This document shows positions 1 through 5,133 of a DNA stretch of 5,133 bases, piece by piece (the first letter of the stretch is position 1; the number at the start of each line of letters is the position of its first letter). Under the pieces are notes generated by a model. It was not told the DNA's origin, searched no databases, and saw nothing but the letters and a program-made list of their open reading frames with translations. The DNA is from Deltaproteobacteria bacterium RBG_16_44_11 (GTDB taxonomy: Bacteria; Desulfobacterota; Syntrophia; Syntrophales; Smithellaceae), in contig MGQN01000014.1 of the NCBI GenBank assembly GCA_001797845.1, forward strand, positions 30,439 through 35,571. Reading direction: 5' to 3'. The position numbers and the translations under genes were made by a program.

Positions 1-297
1 AATGTGTTGATTAAAGGCGGGCATCTTCCCGGATCCAAAAGATCAGGCGCCATTGATATTCTTTACGACGGGAAGAAACATTATGAATTATCCGCCGGCT
101 GGGTAGATACTAAAGATACACACGGTACAGGTTGCACTTTCGCCTCGGCGCTGGCTGCGGAAATTGCCCGCGGTGAAAATATTGTCGCCGCGACACAAAA
201 AGCGAAAAAAATAGTGACTGACGCCATAAAAAATTCGCTTAAAATTGGGGCAGGGCATGGGCCTGGTAACGCCTTGTTTAAATGTTGGATAAATTAA
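1..297 (+). CDS. thiD: ThiD, hydroxymethylpyrimidine/phosphomethylpyrimidine kinase (3' part only)
   Basis: This is the C-terminal 98 codons of a ribokinase-fold kinase whose 5' end lies outside the window; the frame is open from base 1 (Asn-Val-Leu-Ile-Lys-Gly-Gly-His), so the GTG at base 4 should not be taken as the start. ThiD phosphorylates HMP and HMP-P in the cytoplasm to give HMP-PP, the pyrimidine half of thiamin. The visible diagnostic parts are the VLIKGGH strand and the DTHGTGC anion-hole and catalytic segment (positions 115-135), followed by the ASALAAEIARG helix typical of the family. The end of the protein has the usual ThiD form, with a GHGPGNAL segment shortly before the stop. 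It lies 34 bases upstream of thiC on the same strand, which supports a thiamin operon. A fusion to ThiE at the missing N-terminus cannot be excluded. The assignment to ThiD is confident because of the motif plus the neighbour. Confidence 0.93.
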   Translation, partial: NVLIKGGHLPGSKRSGAIDILYDGKKHYELSAGWVDTKDTHGTGCTFASALAAEIARGENIVAATQKAKKIVTDAIKNSLKIGAGHGPGNALFKCWIN

Positions 298-331
298 AAA
301 TAAAAAAATATTTTTGTATATGGAGTAATAG

Positions 332-1603
332 ATGACACAATTGGAAAAAGCCCGCAAAGGCATGATTACCGAAGAGATGAAAATATGTGCGGGTGAAGAA
401 GACGTTGAGCCGGAATATATCCGGCGGGCAATGGTGGAGGGAACAATCGTCCTTGTCCGTAGTGTTAATCATACAGCAATAAAGCCGCTGGCCATAGGTA
501 AGGGCTTGCGCACTAAAATTAACGCCAATATCGGAACATCAAAAGATCATACCGATCTTAATCTGGAGATGGAAAAGTTGAGAATCGCCATTTCCGCCGG
601 TGCCGATGCGGTGATGGATCTTTCCACGGGCGGAAATCTGGCGGCGATTCGTAAAGCGGTAATGAAAAAATCGTCGGTTGCTATCGGCACGGTGCCGATT
701 TATCAAGCGGCGGTTAAGATGATTCAAGAGAAGAAAGCCATTTCGGAAATGTCGGCGGATGATATGTTTGCCGTCATCGAAGAAAACGGCAAAGATGGTG
801 TTGATTTTATCACAGTTCATTGCGGCGTAACCAGAGGTAGTGTGGCTGTGGTGGAAGGGCAGGGAAGAGTTTTGGGTATTGTCAGCCGCGGCGGTTCCAT
901 GACAGCCAATTGGATGTACTGCAATAATTGCGAAAATCCTCTCTATGAAGAATACGATAGGCTATTAGAAATCGCGCATCGCTACGACATGGTATTGAGT
1001 TTAGGCGATGGCCTGCGTCCCGGAGCAATAGCTGATGCCACGGATCAGGGGCAATTGCAGGAATTGATAATCCTGGGAGAACTTGCCGCACGTGCCCGTG
1101 CCGCCGGAGTCCAGGTGATGATCGAAGGTCCCGGACATGTTCCCATCACGGAAATTGAAGCCAACGTCAAACTGCAAAAGAAAATATGTCAAGGCGCTCC
1201 ATTTTATGTATTAGGGCCTTTACCCACAGATATCGCTCCAGGCTATGACCATATTACTTCCGCTATTGGAGGGGCGATAGCCGGAGCCGCCGGAGCTGAT
1301 TTCTTATGTTATGTTACACCTGCCGAGCATTTACGTCTGCCCACGTTGGCGGATGTACGCGAGGGAGTTATCGCCGCGAAAGTCGCGGCTCATATCGCCG
1401 ACATCGCCAAAGGAGTTAAAGGAGCGTGTGAACGGGACAGGAAAATGTCTCAGTACCGGAAAAGTTTTGACTGGCAGGGACAGGTAAATTTATCCATTGA
1501 TCCGGAAAAGACAGTCGAATTATTGGAAAAAAGCAAAAGCGCAAATGAAGAAGGTTGTACAATGTGCGGAGAGTTTTGTGCTATAAAGTTAGGTAAAAAA
1601 TAA
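332..1603 (+). CDS. thiC: ThiC, phosphomethylpyrimidine (HMP-P) synthase, short form
   Basis: This complete 423-residue radical-SAM enzyme converts aminoimidazole ribotide to HMP-P in the cytoplasm. Its length fits the short ThiC form of anaerobes and archaea, which lacks the long N-terminal extension of the E. coli or plant enzyme. Residues known in the family to bind substrate can be seen: Asn66, Met95, Tyr124, His163, Ser185-Arg-Gly187, Asp226-Gly-Leu-Arg229, Glu265 and Tyr292. The metal-site histidines are His269 and His333. The [4Fe-4S] ligands are Cys409, Cys412 and Cys416 near the C-terminus (CTMCGEFC), with the CX2CX3C spacing that I recall for short-form ThiC. The ATG is preceded by GGAG at 322-325 with a 6-base gap. 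It directly follows thiD, its pathway successor. The paralogue BzaF, which makes 5-hydroxybenzimidazole for cobamides, has the same fold; the thiD neighbour argues for ThiC. Confidence 0.95.
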   Translation: MTQLEKARKGMITEEMKICAGEEDVEPEYIRRAMVEGTIVLVRSVNHTAIKPLAIGKGLRTKINANIGTSKDHTDLNLEMEKLRIAISAGADAVMDLSTGGNLAAIRKAVMKKSSVAIGTVPIYQAAVKMIQEKKAISEMSADDMFAVIEENGKDGVDFITVHCGVTRGSVAVVEGQGRVLGIVSRGGSMTANWMYCNNCENPLYEEYDRLLEIAHRYDMVLSLGDGLRPGAIADATDQGQLQELIILGELAARARAAGVQVMIEGPGHVPITEIEANVKLQKKICQGAPFYVLGPLPTDIAPGYDHITSAIGGAIAGAAGADFLCYVTPAEHLRLPTLADVREGVIAAKVAAHIADIAKGVKGACERDRKMSQYRKSFDWQGQVNLSIDPEKTVELLEKSKSANEEGCTMCGEFCAIKLGKK

Positions 1604-1649
1604 ATGGTAACAATTCTCAACCCAATACAAAGCTTCAAGGAGGCAAAAA

Positions 1650-1958
1650 ATGATTCGTGTAATTGCCACAATATCATTGAAGGAAGGTAAGAGAAAAAGT
1701 TATTTGGAAGAATTATATAAGATTATGCCTATGGTGCATATAGAGCATGGGTGTATCGAGTATGGGCCACATATTGATTTTGATTCTGGTTTTCCTATGC
1801 AGAAAAAACTTGGTCCTGATGTAGTCGCAATCATTGAAAGATGGCAGAGTCTCGAAGCGCTGAAAAAACATAGTACGGCGCACCATATGAATACTTTTCG
1901 CCAGGCGACAAAAGAATTTATACAATCCATGCAATTAGTTGTATTAACTCCCGCATGA
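1650..1958 (+). CDS. YgiN-like ABM-domain protein (putative quinol monooxygenase family)
   Basis: This is a 102-residue protein of the antibiotic biosynthesis monooxygenase (ABM) dimeric alpha/beta-barrel family. The whole length is one ABM domain: the opening strand MIRVIATISLKEGK, the GCIEYGPHID segment around residues 34-43, the VVAIIERWQSLEALKKH strand-helix at 58-74, and a HHM motif at 78-80. The layout and length resemble E. coli YgiN (about 104 residues), which interacts with quinols; other ABM proteins act on polyketides or haem, so the substrate here is unknown. There is no transmembrane or signal segment, so it is probably cytosolic. AAGGAGG at 1637-1643 sits 6 bases before the ATG and is a strong ribosome binding site. 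The gap after thiC is only 46 bases with no clear terminator, so read-through from the thiamin genes is plausible. No functional link to thiamin is evident. Confidence 0.85.
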   Translation: MIRVIATISLKEGKRKSYLEELYKIMPMVHIEHGCIEYGPHIDFDSGFPMQKKLGPDVVAIIERWQSLEALKKHSTAHHMNTFRQATKEFIQSMQLVVLTPA

Positions 1959-2010
1959 TCGTAGCATTAAACATGCCTGTCCGCCTCACCTATGTTATTA
2001 ATCGTCAATT

Positions 2011-2017
2011 GGGGAGG
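2011..2017 (+). promoter_or_regulatory. Ribosome binding site fixing a TTG start for cca
   Basis: GGGGAGG is a strong Shine-Dalgarno. It ends 5 bases before the TTG at 2023 but 17 bases before the in-frame ATG at 2035. The spacing therefore supports the TTG start, adding four residues to the protein. Confidence 0.75.
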
Positions 2018-2022
2018 TATCC

Positions 2023-3372
2023 TTGCTGGTAGCAATGGAAAAAAAAGAAAACGATAAGCGTAAATACGCGGAAGAAATTGTTCGACAATTGAAGTCAGTC
2101 GGATTCGAAGCATATTTTGTGGGCGGTTGCGTGCGCGACTTTGTGCAGGGAATTGTTCCCGGTGATTACGATATCGTAACTTCAGCGCTTCCCGATAAAA
2201 TCATTTCTCTGTTTCCTCATACCGCGGACATAGGAGCCAAGTTCGGCGTTGTGGCCGTTATTAATGATGGATATTCTTATGAAGTGGCAACATTCCGCCG
2301 TGACGATATTTACAAAGACGGGAGAAGACCTTCTCAGATTCATTTTTCAACAGCGCGAGAAGATGTTTTACGTCGTGATTTCACCATTAACGGACTGTTG
2401 ATGGATCCGGTAACTGGTCAAATAATAGATTATGTAGATGGACGCGCCGATATTGAAAATAAAATAATCCGCACCATCGGCAATTCAGAAAAACGTTTTA
2501 ACGAAGACTATCTGCGGATGCTTAGAGCCGTTCGTTTTGCCGCAAATCTAAATTATGAAATTGAGCCCGCTACAAAAAAAGCAATAGAAATAAATGCCGC
2601 GAAAATAAAACAAATCAGCGCGGAAAGACTTCAGGAAGAAATAAGTAAAATTCTTGCGCGCCCAGGCGCGCGCCGTGGTTTTGAATTAATGGCGCAAACA
2701 GGAATATTGCAGGAAATATTACCGGAAATAGAGAGATTGAGGGGGGTGGAGCAACCGCCGCGTTTTCATCCGGAAGGCGACGTGTGGCAACATACTTTAA
2801 TGATGCTGGAGTTATTACAAAATAAAGGAAACAGCGATGAGAATATGTCTCTGGCCTGGGCAGCGCTTTTACATGACGCGGGTAAAGCTCTTACGCGGAC
2901 TGAAGATGAAAATGGTGTGCACTTTTATGGTCATGTCCAACGAGGGGAAGAAATCGCCGAAAATATCATGCAGCGGTTGAGATTTTCCCGTGCCAGGAGT
3001 GAAACGGTACTTAATTTGATTCATTATCACATGGTATTTATGAATGTTCACAAAATGCGCCCGGGAAGACTAAAACGATTTTTACGAATGCCGGATTTTA
3101 ATTTACATCTGGAATTAAATCGGCTTGATTGTCTGGCTAGCCACGGTATGCTCGATAATTATGAATTTTGCCGCGATCAGCTTCAGAAATTAGTTGTGGA
3201 AGATTTATACCCCCCACGCCTGCTTAATGGTAATGATTTAATTACTCTTGGTTATGTGCCGGGTAAAATTATCGGGAATATTTTAGAAGCATTGGAAAAT
3301 GAGCAGCTGGAAGGTAGAATTAAAACAAAACAAGAAGCCAGAGAATTTGTAGAAGCAAACTGGAAAAAATAA
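2023..3372 (+). CDS. cca: CCA-adding tRNA nucleotidyltransferase with HD domain
   Basis: This 449-residue class II nucleotidyltransferase builds or repairs the 3' CCA end of tRNA in the cytoplasm. The head domain has the GGCVRD motif (residues 34-39), the metal-binding pair Asp48 and Asp50 in DYDIVT, and the RRDFTINGL motif (117-125). Between them lies a full-length TFRRDDIYKDGRRP segment matching the flexible loop needed for A addition. Motif D reads EDYLR (161-165), the EDxxR base-selecting signature of CCA enzymes. The C-terminal half carries an HD phosphohydrolase domain: His257, His284-Asp285 in LLHDAGK, and His334/His336. The protein is somewhat longer than the E. coli enzyme (about 412 residues), which also has an HD domain. 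I do not see the GRRF signature of poly(A) polymerase I. An A-adding partner of a split CC/A system is a minor alternative. Translation probably begins at TTG 2023. The stop lies 37 bases before the next gene. Confidence 0.92.
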   Translation: MLVAMEKKENDKRKYAEEIVRQLKSVGFEAYFVGGCVRDFVQGIVPGDYDIVTSALPDKIISLFPHTADIGAKFGVVAVINDGYSYEVATFRRDDIYKDGRRPSQIHFSTAREDVLRRDFTINGLLMDPVTGQIIDYVDGRADIENKIIRTIGNSEKRFNEDYLRMLRAVRFAANLNYEIEPATKKAIEINAAKIKQISAERLQEEISKILARPGARRGFELMAQTGILQEILPEIERLRGVEQPPRFHPEGDVWQHTLMMLELLQNKGNSDENMSLAWAALLHDAGKALTRTEDENGVHFYGHVQRGEEIAENIMQRLRFSRARSETVLNLIHYHMVFMNVHKMRPGRLKRFLRMPDFNLHLELNRLDCLASHGMLDNYEFCRDQLQKLVVEDLYPPRLLNGNDLITLGYVPGKIIGNILEALENEQLEGRIKTKQEAREFVEANWKK

Positions 3373-3409
3373 ATTTGCAGTAAATATATTTTCTGGTAAG
3401 TTAATATTC

Positions 3410-4177
3410 ATGAAGGTAAACCTGCAAAAAATATTTCCGCTATTTATTATTCTTTTATTTGTACTCTCTTGTGGCGGCCGAACTTCGTATGTAAGAACGG
3501 TGGGAACGGTACCACAAAAAAAACCGTTGGAGTTGATGGGGTATACAATTCAGGCTGGCGCGTTCGCCAATGTGGAAAACGCGGTGCGTTTGACAAACAA
3601 TCTTAGAGCGCGGGGGTTGGATTCCACTTATTTTAAAGCTGCTGATGGATTATATAAAGTGCGCTTTAGTAATTATCCGAGCAAGGAAATAGCCGTACAA
3701 AAGGCGCAGGACTTGAAAGACAAAGGGGTTATCGATGAGTATTACATAGTTCTGCCGGAAGATTACGCCATCGCCAGGCGAAAACTATACGGTACTGATT
3801 ATCTGCGTGAAGCCTTGGTAAAAACAGCGCAAGATTTTATTGGCGTGCCATATCTATGGGGTGGTACTTCATCCGAAAAAGGATTCGATTGCAGCGGGTT
3901 GACCATGACGGTGTATCAGTTAAACGGATTAAATTTACCGCGCAATTCAGCAAGGCAGTATGAGTCCGGCGTTCCGGTAGATAAAATTCGAGATTTACAA
4001 AAGGGTGACTTGGTATTTTTCTCCTTAAAGCAAAAAAATAGAGTATCCCATGTAGGTGTTTATCTGGGAGATGGATATTTTATTCATGCTTCTTCTCAAG
4101 GTAAAAATATTCGCGTTGATTCTATTTCCGCCTCTCATTTTTCTAATAATTATATGGGTGGAAGAACATATCTTTAA
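3410..4177 (+). CDS. SPOR plus NlpC/P60 domain lipoprotein, putative cell-wall peptidase
   Basis: This is a 255-residue exported lipoprotein. A basic N-terminus (MKVNLQK) and hydrophobic stretch (residues 8-19) end in the lipobox VLSC, predicting lipidation at Cys21; Gly follows, so retention at the inner membrane by a +2 Asp is not expected and the outer membrane is likely. Residues 43-115 form a SPOR domain (starting GYTIQAGAFANVENA), a fold that binds peptidoglycan strands lacking stem peptides. Residues about 133-255 form an NlpC/P60 cysteine peptidase: Cys161 in FDCSGL, His214 in SHVGVYLG and His226 in FIHAS make the expected triad, and the VPYLWGGTS and KGDLVFF motifs are present. NlpC/P60 enzymes usually cut D-Glu-diamino acid bonds in stem peptides. 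The start has only a weak Shine-Dalgarno (GGTAAG, 3395-3400), suggesting modest expression, and the gene may be co-transcribed with cca. The exact bond cleaved is not known. Confidence 0.92.
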   Translation: MKVNLQKIFPLFIILLFVLSCGGRTSYVRTVGTVPQKKPLELMGYTIQAGAFANVENAVRLTNNLRARGLDSTYFKAADGLYKVRFSNYPSKEIAVQKAQDLKDKGVIDEYYIVLPEDYAIARRKLYGTDYLREALVKTAQDFIGVPYLWGGTSSEKGFDCSGLTMTVYQLNGLNLPRNSARQYESGVPVDKIRDLQKGDLVFFSLKQKNRVSHVGVYLGDGYFIHASSQGKNIRVDSISASHFSNNYMGGRTYL

Positions 4178-4197
4178 TGAAAAATATTATTATTCTT

Positions 4198-4273
4198 CTT
4201 TTCGAGAATATTTCAAAAAAATATTTACCAGAAAATAATTAAGATCGCTTTTTGATTTTATTGTCTCGAAAAG
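4198..4273. repeat. 10-base inverted repeat with long loop in AT-rich spacer
   Basis: CTTTTCGAGA at 4198-4207 is the exact reverse complement of TCTCGAAAAG at 4264-4273, with 56 bases between. Inside the loop, TAAGATC (4240-4246) can pair with GATTTTA (4254-4260), including one G-U pair, near T-rich sequence. The pair lies 21 bases after the NlpC/P60 gene stop and could be part of a weak transcription end for that unit. In DNA this AT-rich, chance is a real alternative. Confidence 0.3.
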
Positions 4274-4339
4274 TATTTTAATCGAGTAAAAATTAGAATA
4301 CGAGGTGTAAAAATAATTTTAAAAAAGTCATACTTTTTG

Positions 4340-4368
4340 TTGACCTATGAGAAAAAATAAAGTAAAAT
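4340..4368 (+). promoter_or_regulatory. Sigma-70-type promoter for the lysine-rich microprotein gene
   Basis: TTGACC (-35, 4340-4345) is separated by exactly 17 bases from TAAAAT (-10, 4363-4368); each hexamer differs from consensus by one base. Transcription would begin near A4375, leaving a leader of about 60 bases before the ATG at 4436. It is the best promoter match I found in the window. The surrounding AT-richness weakens the -10 call but not the TTGACC with perfect spacing. Confidence 0.72.
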
Positions 4369-4418
4369 TTAATCAAGAGAAGGAAGTTGCAGTTGTTTAT
4401 CTAAAAATTCAATTCAAC

Positions 4419-4426
4419 AAAGGAGG
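4419..4426 (+). promoter_or_regulatory. Strong ribosome binding site of the lysine-rich gene
   Basis: AAAGGAGG is a near-perfect anti-16S match, 9 bases before the ATG at 4436. It is decisive for calling a 40-codon gene of extreme composition, because it shows translation is selected for here. Confidence 0.8.
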
Positions 4427-4435
4427 AATTTACAG

Positions 4436-4558
4436 ATGCCAGCAAAAAAGAAAGTAGCAAAAAAAGGAAAAAAGAAGGTCGTGAAAAAGAAGAAGGCTGC
4501 ACCAAAGAAAAAGAAAGTTGCTAAGAAAAAGACTGCAAAAAAAGCAAAAAGAAGATAA
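4436..4558 (+). CDS. Lysine-rich 40-residue basic protein, histone-tail-like, function unknown
   Basis: This small gene begins MPAKKKVAKKGKKKVV and ends AKKAKRR. Of 40 residues, 22 are Lys and 2 Arg; the rest are Ala, Val, Pro, Gly and Thr after the Met, with no acidic or aromatic residue. The heptapeptide KKKVAKK occurs at residues 4-10 and again at 25-31, and the underlying DNA (4445-4465 and 4508-4528) is 18/21 identical, so the gene looks like an internal duplication. Such Lys/Ala/Pro/Val composition resembles the C-terminal tails of histone H1 and bacterial H1-like proteins (Chlamydia Hc1/Hc2, Bordetella BpH1), so nonspecific DNA or RNA binding is a reasonable inference, not a demonstrated role. 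It has its own promoter, a strong Shine-Dalgarno and a hairpin after the stop, and appears monocistronic. Lysine codons mix AAA and AAG. I judge it a real gene because of these signals, despite its low complexity. Confidence 0.78.
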   Translation: MPAKKKVAKKGKKKVVKKKKAAPKKKKVAKKKTAKKAKRR

Positions 4559-4573
4559 TTTATAAAATTATCA

Positions 4574-4619
4574 CCTGAGATATGGTAGCGTCTTTTAATA
4601 AGACGCTACCTCCCTCGGG
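4574..4619 (+). terminator. Compound hairpin after the lysine-rich gene, possible terminator lacking a T-run
   Basis: GGTAGCGTCTT (4584-4594) pairs perfectly with AAGACGCTACC (4600-4610) around a 5-base TTAAT loop. Outside an asymmetric internal loop, CCTGAG (4574-4579) pairs with CTCGGG (4614-4619), including one wobble pair. It begins 15 bases after the stop at 4558. The GC-rich stem in AT-rich DNA and its position suggest a transcript end or 3' stabilising structure. No T-run follows on the + strand (GGGGTAAAAAATTATTTC), so it is not a textbook intrinsic terminator; it could be a palindromic repeat instead. Confidence 0.55.
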
Positions 4620-4757
4620 GTAAAAAATTATTTCTGTAATCGCAATAATAATTTATTGTAAAGTTAATTATCAATAATTTTATAAATATTTATTAATATC
4701 ATCGTAATTATAAAACACCTTTCCCCAAACATTCAAAGATAAATTTAAAGATAATTT
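4620..4757. other. AT-rich spacer before the FGGY kinase
   Basis: No open frame with a plausible ribosome binding site, RNA gene or clear hairpin is visible. The sequence is nearly all A/T apart from a few C-rich positions around 4717-4730. It presumably holds the promoter of the kinase gene, but at this composition several -10-like hexamers occur and none can be chosen. Confidence 0.5.
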
Positions 4758-5133
4758 ATGGCTAAAGACTTAATCCTCGCAATCGATAATGGAACACAGT
4801 CAGTCCGGGCATTAATTTTTGATTTACGAGGAAATCTTCTTCATAAATCTCGAATTCCACTTAAACCATATATTTCTCGTGAACCAGGCTGGGCGGAACA
4901 AGATGCTGATTATTACTGGAAGTCTTTATGTCAAGCCTGTCAAAATCTATGGTGTGAGGCAGCGGTAGAAAAAAAAGCTATTGCCGGAGTTACAATCACT
5001 ACACAAAGAGCCACGATGATCAACGTGGATAAACAAGGAAAACCTCTGCGTCCGGCGATAGTTTGGTTGGATCAAAGGCGCACAAGCGGTTTAAAACCCG
5101 TGGGCGGTTTTTGGGGACTAGCTTTTAAATTAT
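4758..5133 (+). CDS. FGGY-family carbohydrate kinase (5' part, truncated by window end)
   Basis: The first 125 codons of a sugar or polyol kinase are present; the frame is open to the end of the window and the C-terminal FGGY domain lies beyond it. Family members (about 500 residues) phosphorylate a sugar or polyol with ATP in the cytoplasm. The N-terminus shows the phosphate-binding motif IDNGTQSVRALIFD (residues 9-22, Asp10 and Thr13), PGWAEQD at 43-49, GVTITTQRATM at 77-87 and the PLRPAIVWLDQR segment at 96-107. In E. coli glycerol kinase, Arg83-Glu84 hold glycerol; here the matching position reads Gln-Arg-Ala, so the Glu is absent and ordinary glycerol kinase is unlikely. The substrate cannot be named from this fragment. 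The ATG is the first possible start because an in-frame TAA lies at 4752-4754; the Shine-Dalgarno is weak (AAAG, 4747-4750). Confidence 0.88.
   Translation, partial: MAKDLILAIDNGTQSVRALIFDLRGNLLHKSRIPLKPYISREPGWAEQDADYYWKSLCQACQNLWCEAAVEKKAIAGVTITTQRATMINVDKQGKPLRPAIVWLDQRRTSGLKPVGGFWGLAFKL

Noticed and set aside
298..331. TPP riboswitch ahead of thiC.
   Set aside because: The thiD-thiC gap is only 34 bases and nearly all A/T, too short for the riboswitch; any such element would be upstream of the window.
88..363. Open frames on the minus strand over thiD and thiC (for example 88-363, 539-820 and 882-1091).
   Set aside because: They overlap strongly supported + strand genes, have no family resemblance, and no convincing ribosome binding sites; they are antisense shadows.
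1553..1579. The iron-sulfur motif of ThiC is CX2CX3C rather than the often quoted CX2CX4C.
   Set aside because: As I recall it, short-form ThiC proteins use the CX2CX3C ligand spacing, with Cys at 409, 412 and 416; all other key residues also fall at the expected positions, so it is not an anomaly.
1604..1690. A 28-codon ATG frame starting directly after the thiC stop.
   Set aside because: It has no good Shine-Dalgarno and runs over the start of the well-supported ABM gene in another frame.
1939..1967. Possible promoter TTGTAT, 17 bases, TAGCAT before cca.
   Set aside because: Both hexamers match consensus poorly (3/6 and 4/6) and most of it lies inside the ABM gene; not better than chance.
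2656..2671. GC-rich palindrome GCGCGC-CCAG-GCGCGC inside cca.
   Set aside because: It is explained by in-frame codons for Ala-Arg-Pro-Gly-Ala-Arg in a conserved part of the enzyme; no sign of a separate function.
4056..4238. A 60-codon + strand frame overlapping the end of the NlpC/P60 gene.
   Set aside because: It lies mostly in another frame of the conserved peptidase domain, and its translation is Ile/Phe/Lys-rich as expected from AT-rich out-of-frame DNA.
4656..4686. Possible promoter TTGTAA with a TATAAA-like -10 before the FGGY kinase.
   Set aside because: Spacing is 18-19 bases and the region is so AT-rich that many equal matches occur; no single choice is justified.
4558..4687. 14-base A/T-only inverted repeat (4558-4571 and 4674-4687) around the hairpin, resembling terminal repeats of a small element.
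   Set aside because: With only A and T used, a match of this length within about 200 bases is expected roughly by chance; no target-site duplication is seen.

Overview
The window reads as chromosomal DNA of a Gram-negative, probably anaerobic bacterium. The short-form ThiC, the outer-membrane-type lipoprotein combining a SPOR and an NlpC/P60 domain, and the mixed moderate-GC genes with AT-rich gaps would suit a delta-proteobacterial (Desulfobacterota, Syntrophales-like) lineage. That placement is an inference from protein style, not from a marker gene. All recognisable genes lie on the + strand.

Positions 1-1958 hold a thiamin pyrimidine block: the 3' end of thiD (HMP/HMP-P kinase), then a complete thiC (HMP-P synthase). 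ThiC makes HMP-P from aminoimidazole ribotide and ThiD phosphorylates it to HMP-PP, so the two genes encode consecutive steps. A small YgiN-like ABM-domain protein follows 46 bases after thiC and may be co-transcribed. No TPP riboswitch lies in the window; if there is one, it would be upstream of thiD.

Positions 2023-4177 hold a CCA-adding tRNA nucleotidyltransferase with a C-terminal HD domain, starting at TTG, followed 37 bases later by a lipoprotein with an N-terminal SPOR domain and a C-terminal NlpC/P60 peptidase. Their closeness suggests one transcript, although tRNA maturation and cell-wall turnover have no obvious functional link.

Positions 4178-4757 are a markedly AT-rich stretch containing a self-contained unit: a near-consensus sigma-70 promoter (TTGACC, 17 bases, TAAAAT), a strong Shine-Dalgarno, a 40-codon gene for an extremely lysine-rich protein (22 Lys and 2 Arg of 40), and a compound hairpin. 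This histone-tail-like microprotein cassette is the least explained and most interesting part of the window. From 4758 an FGGY-family carbohydrate kinase begins and runs off the right edge.
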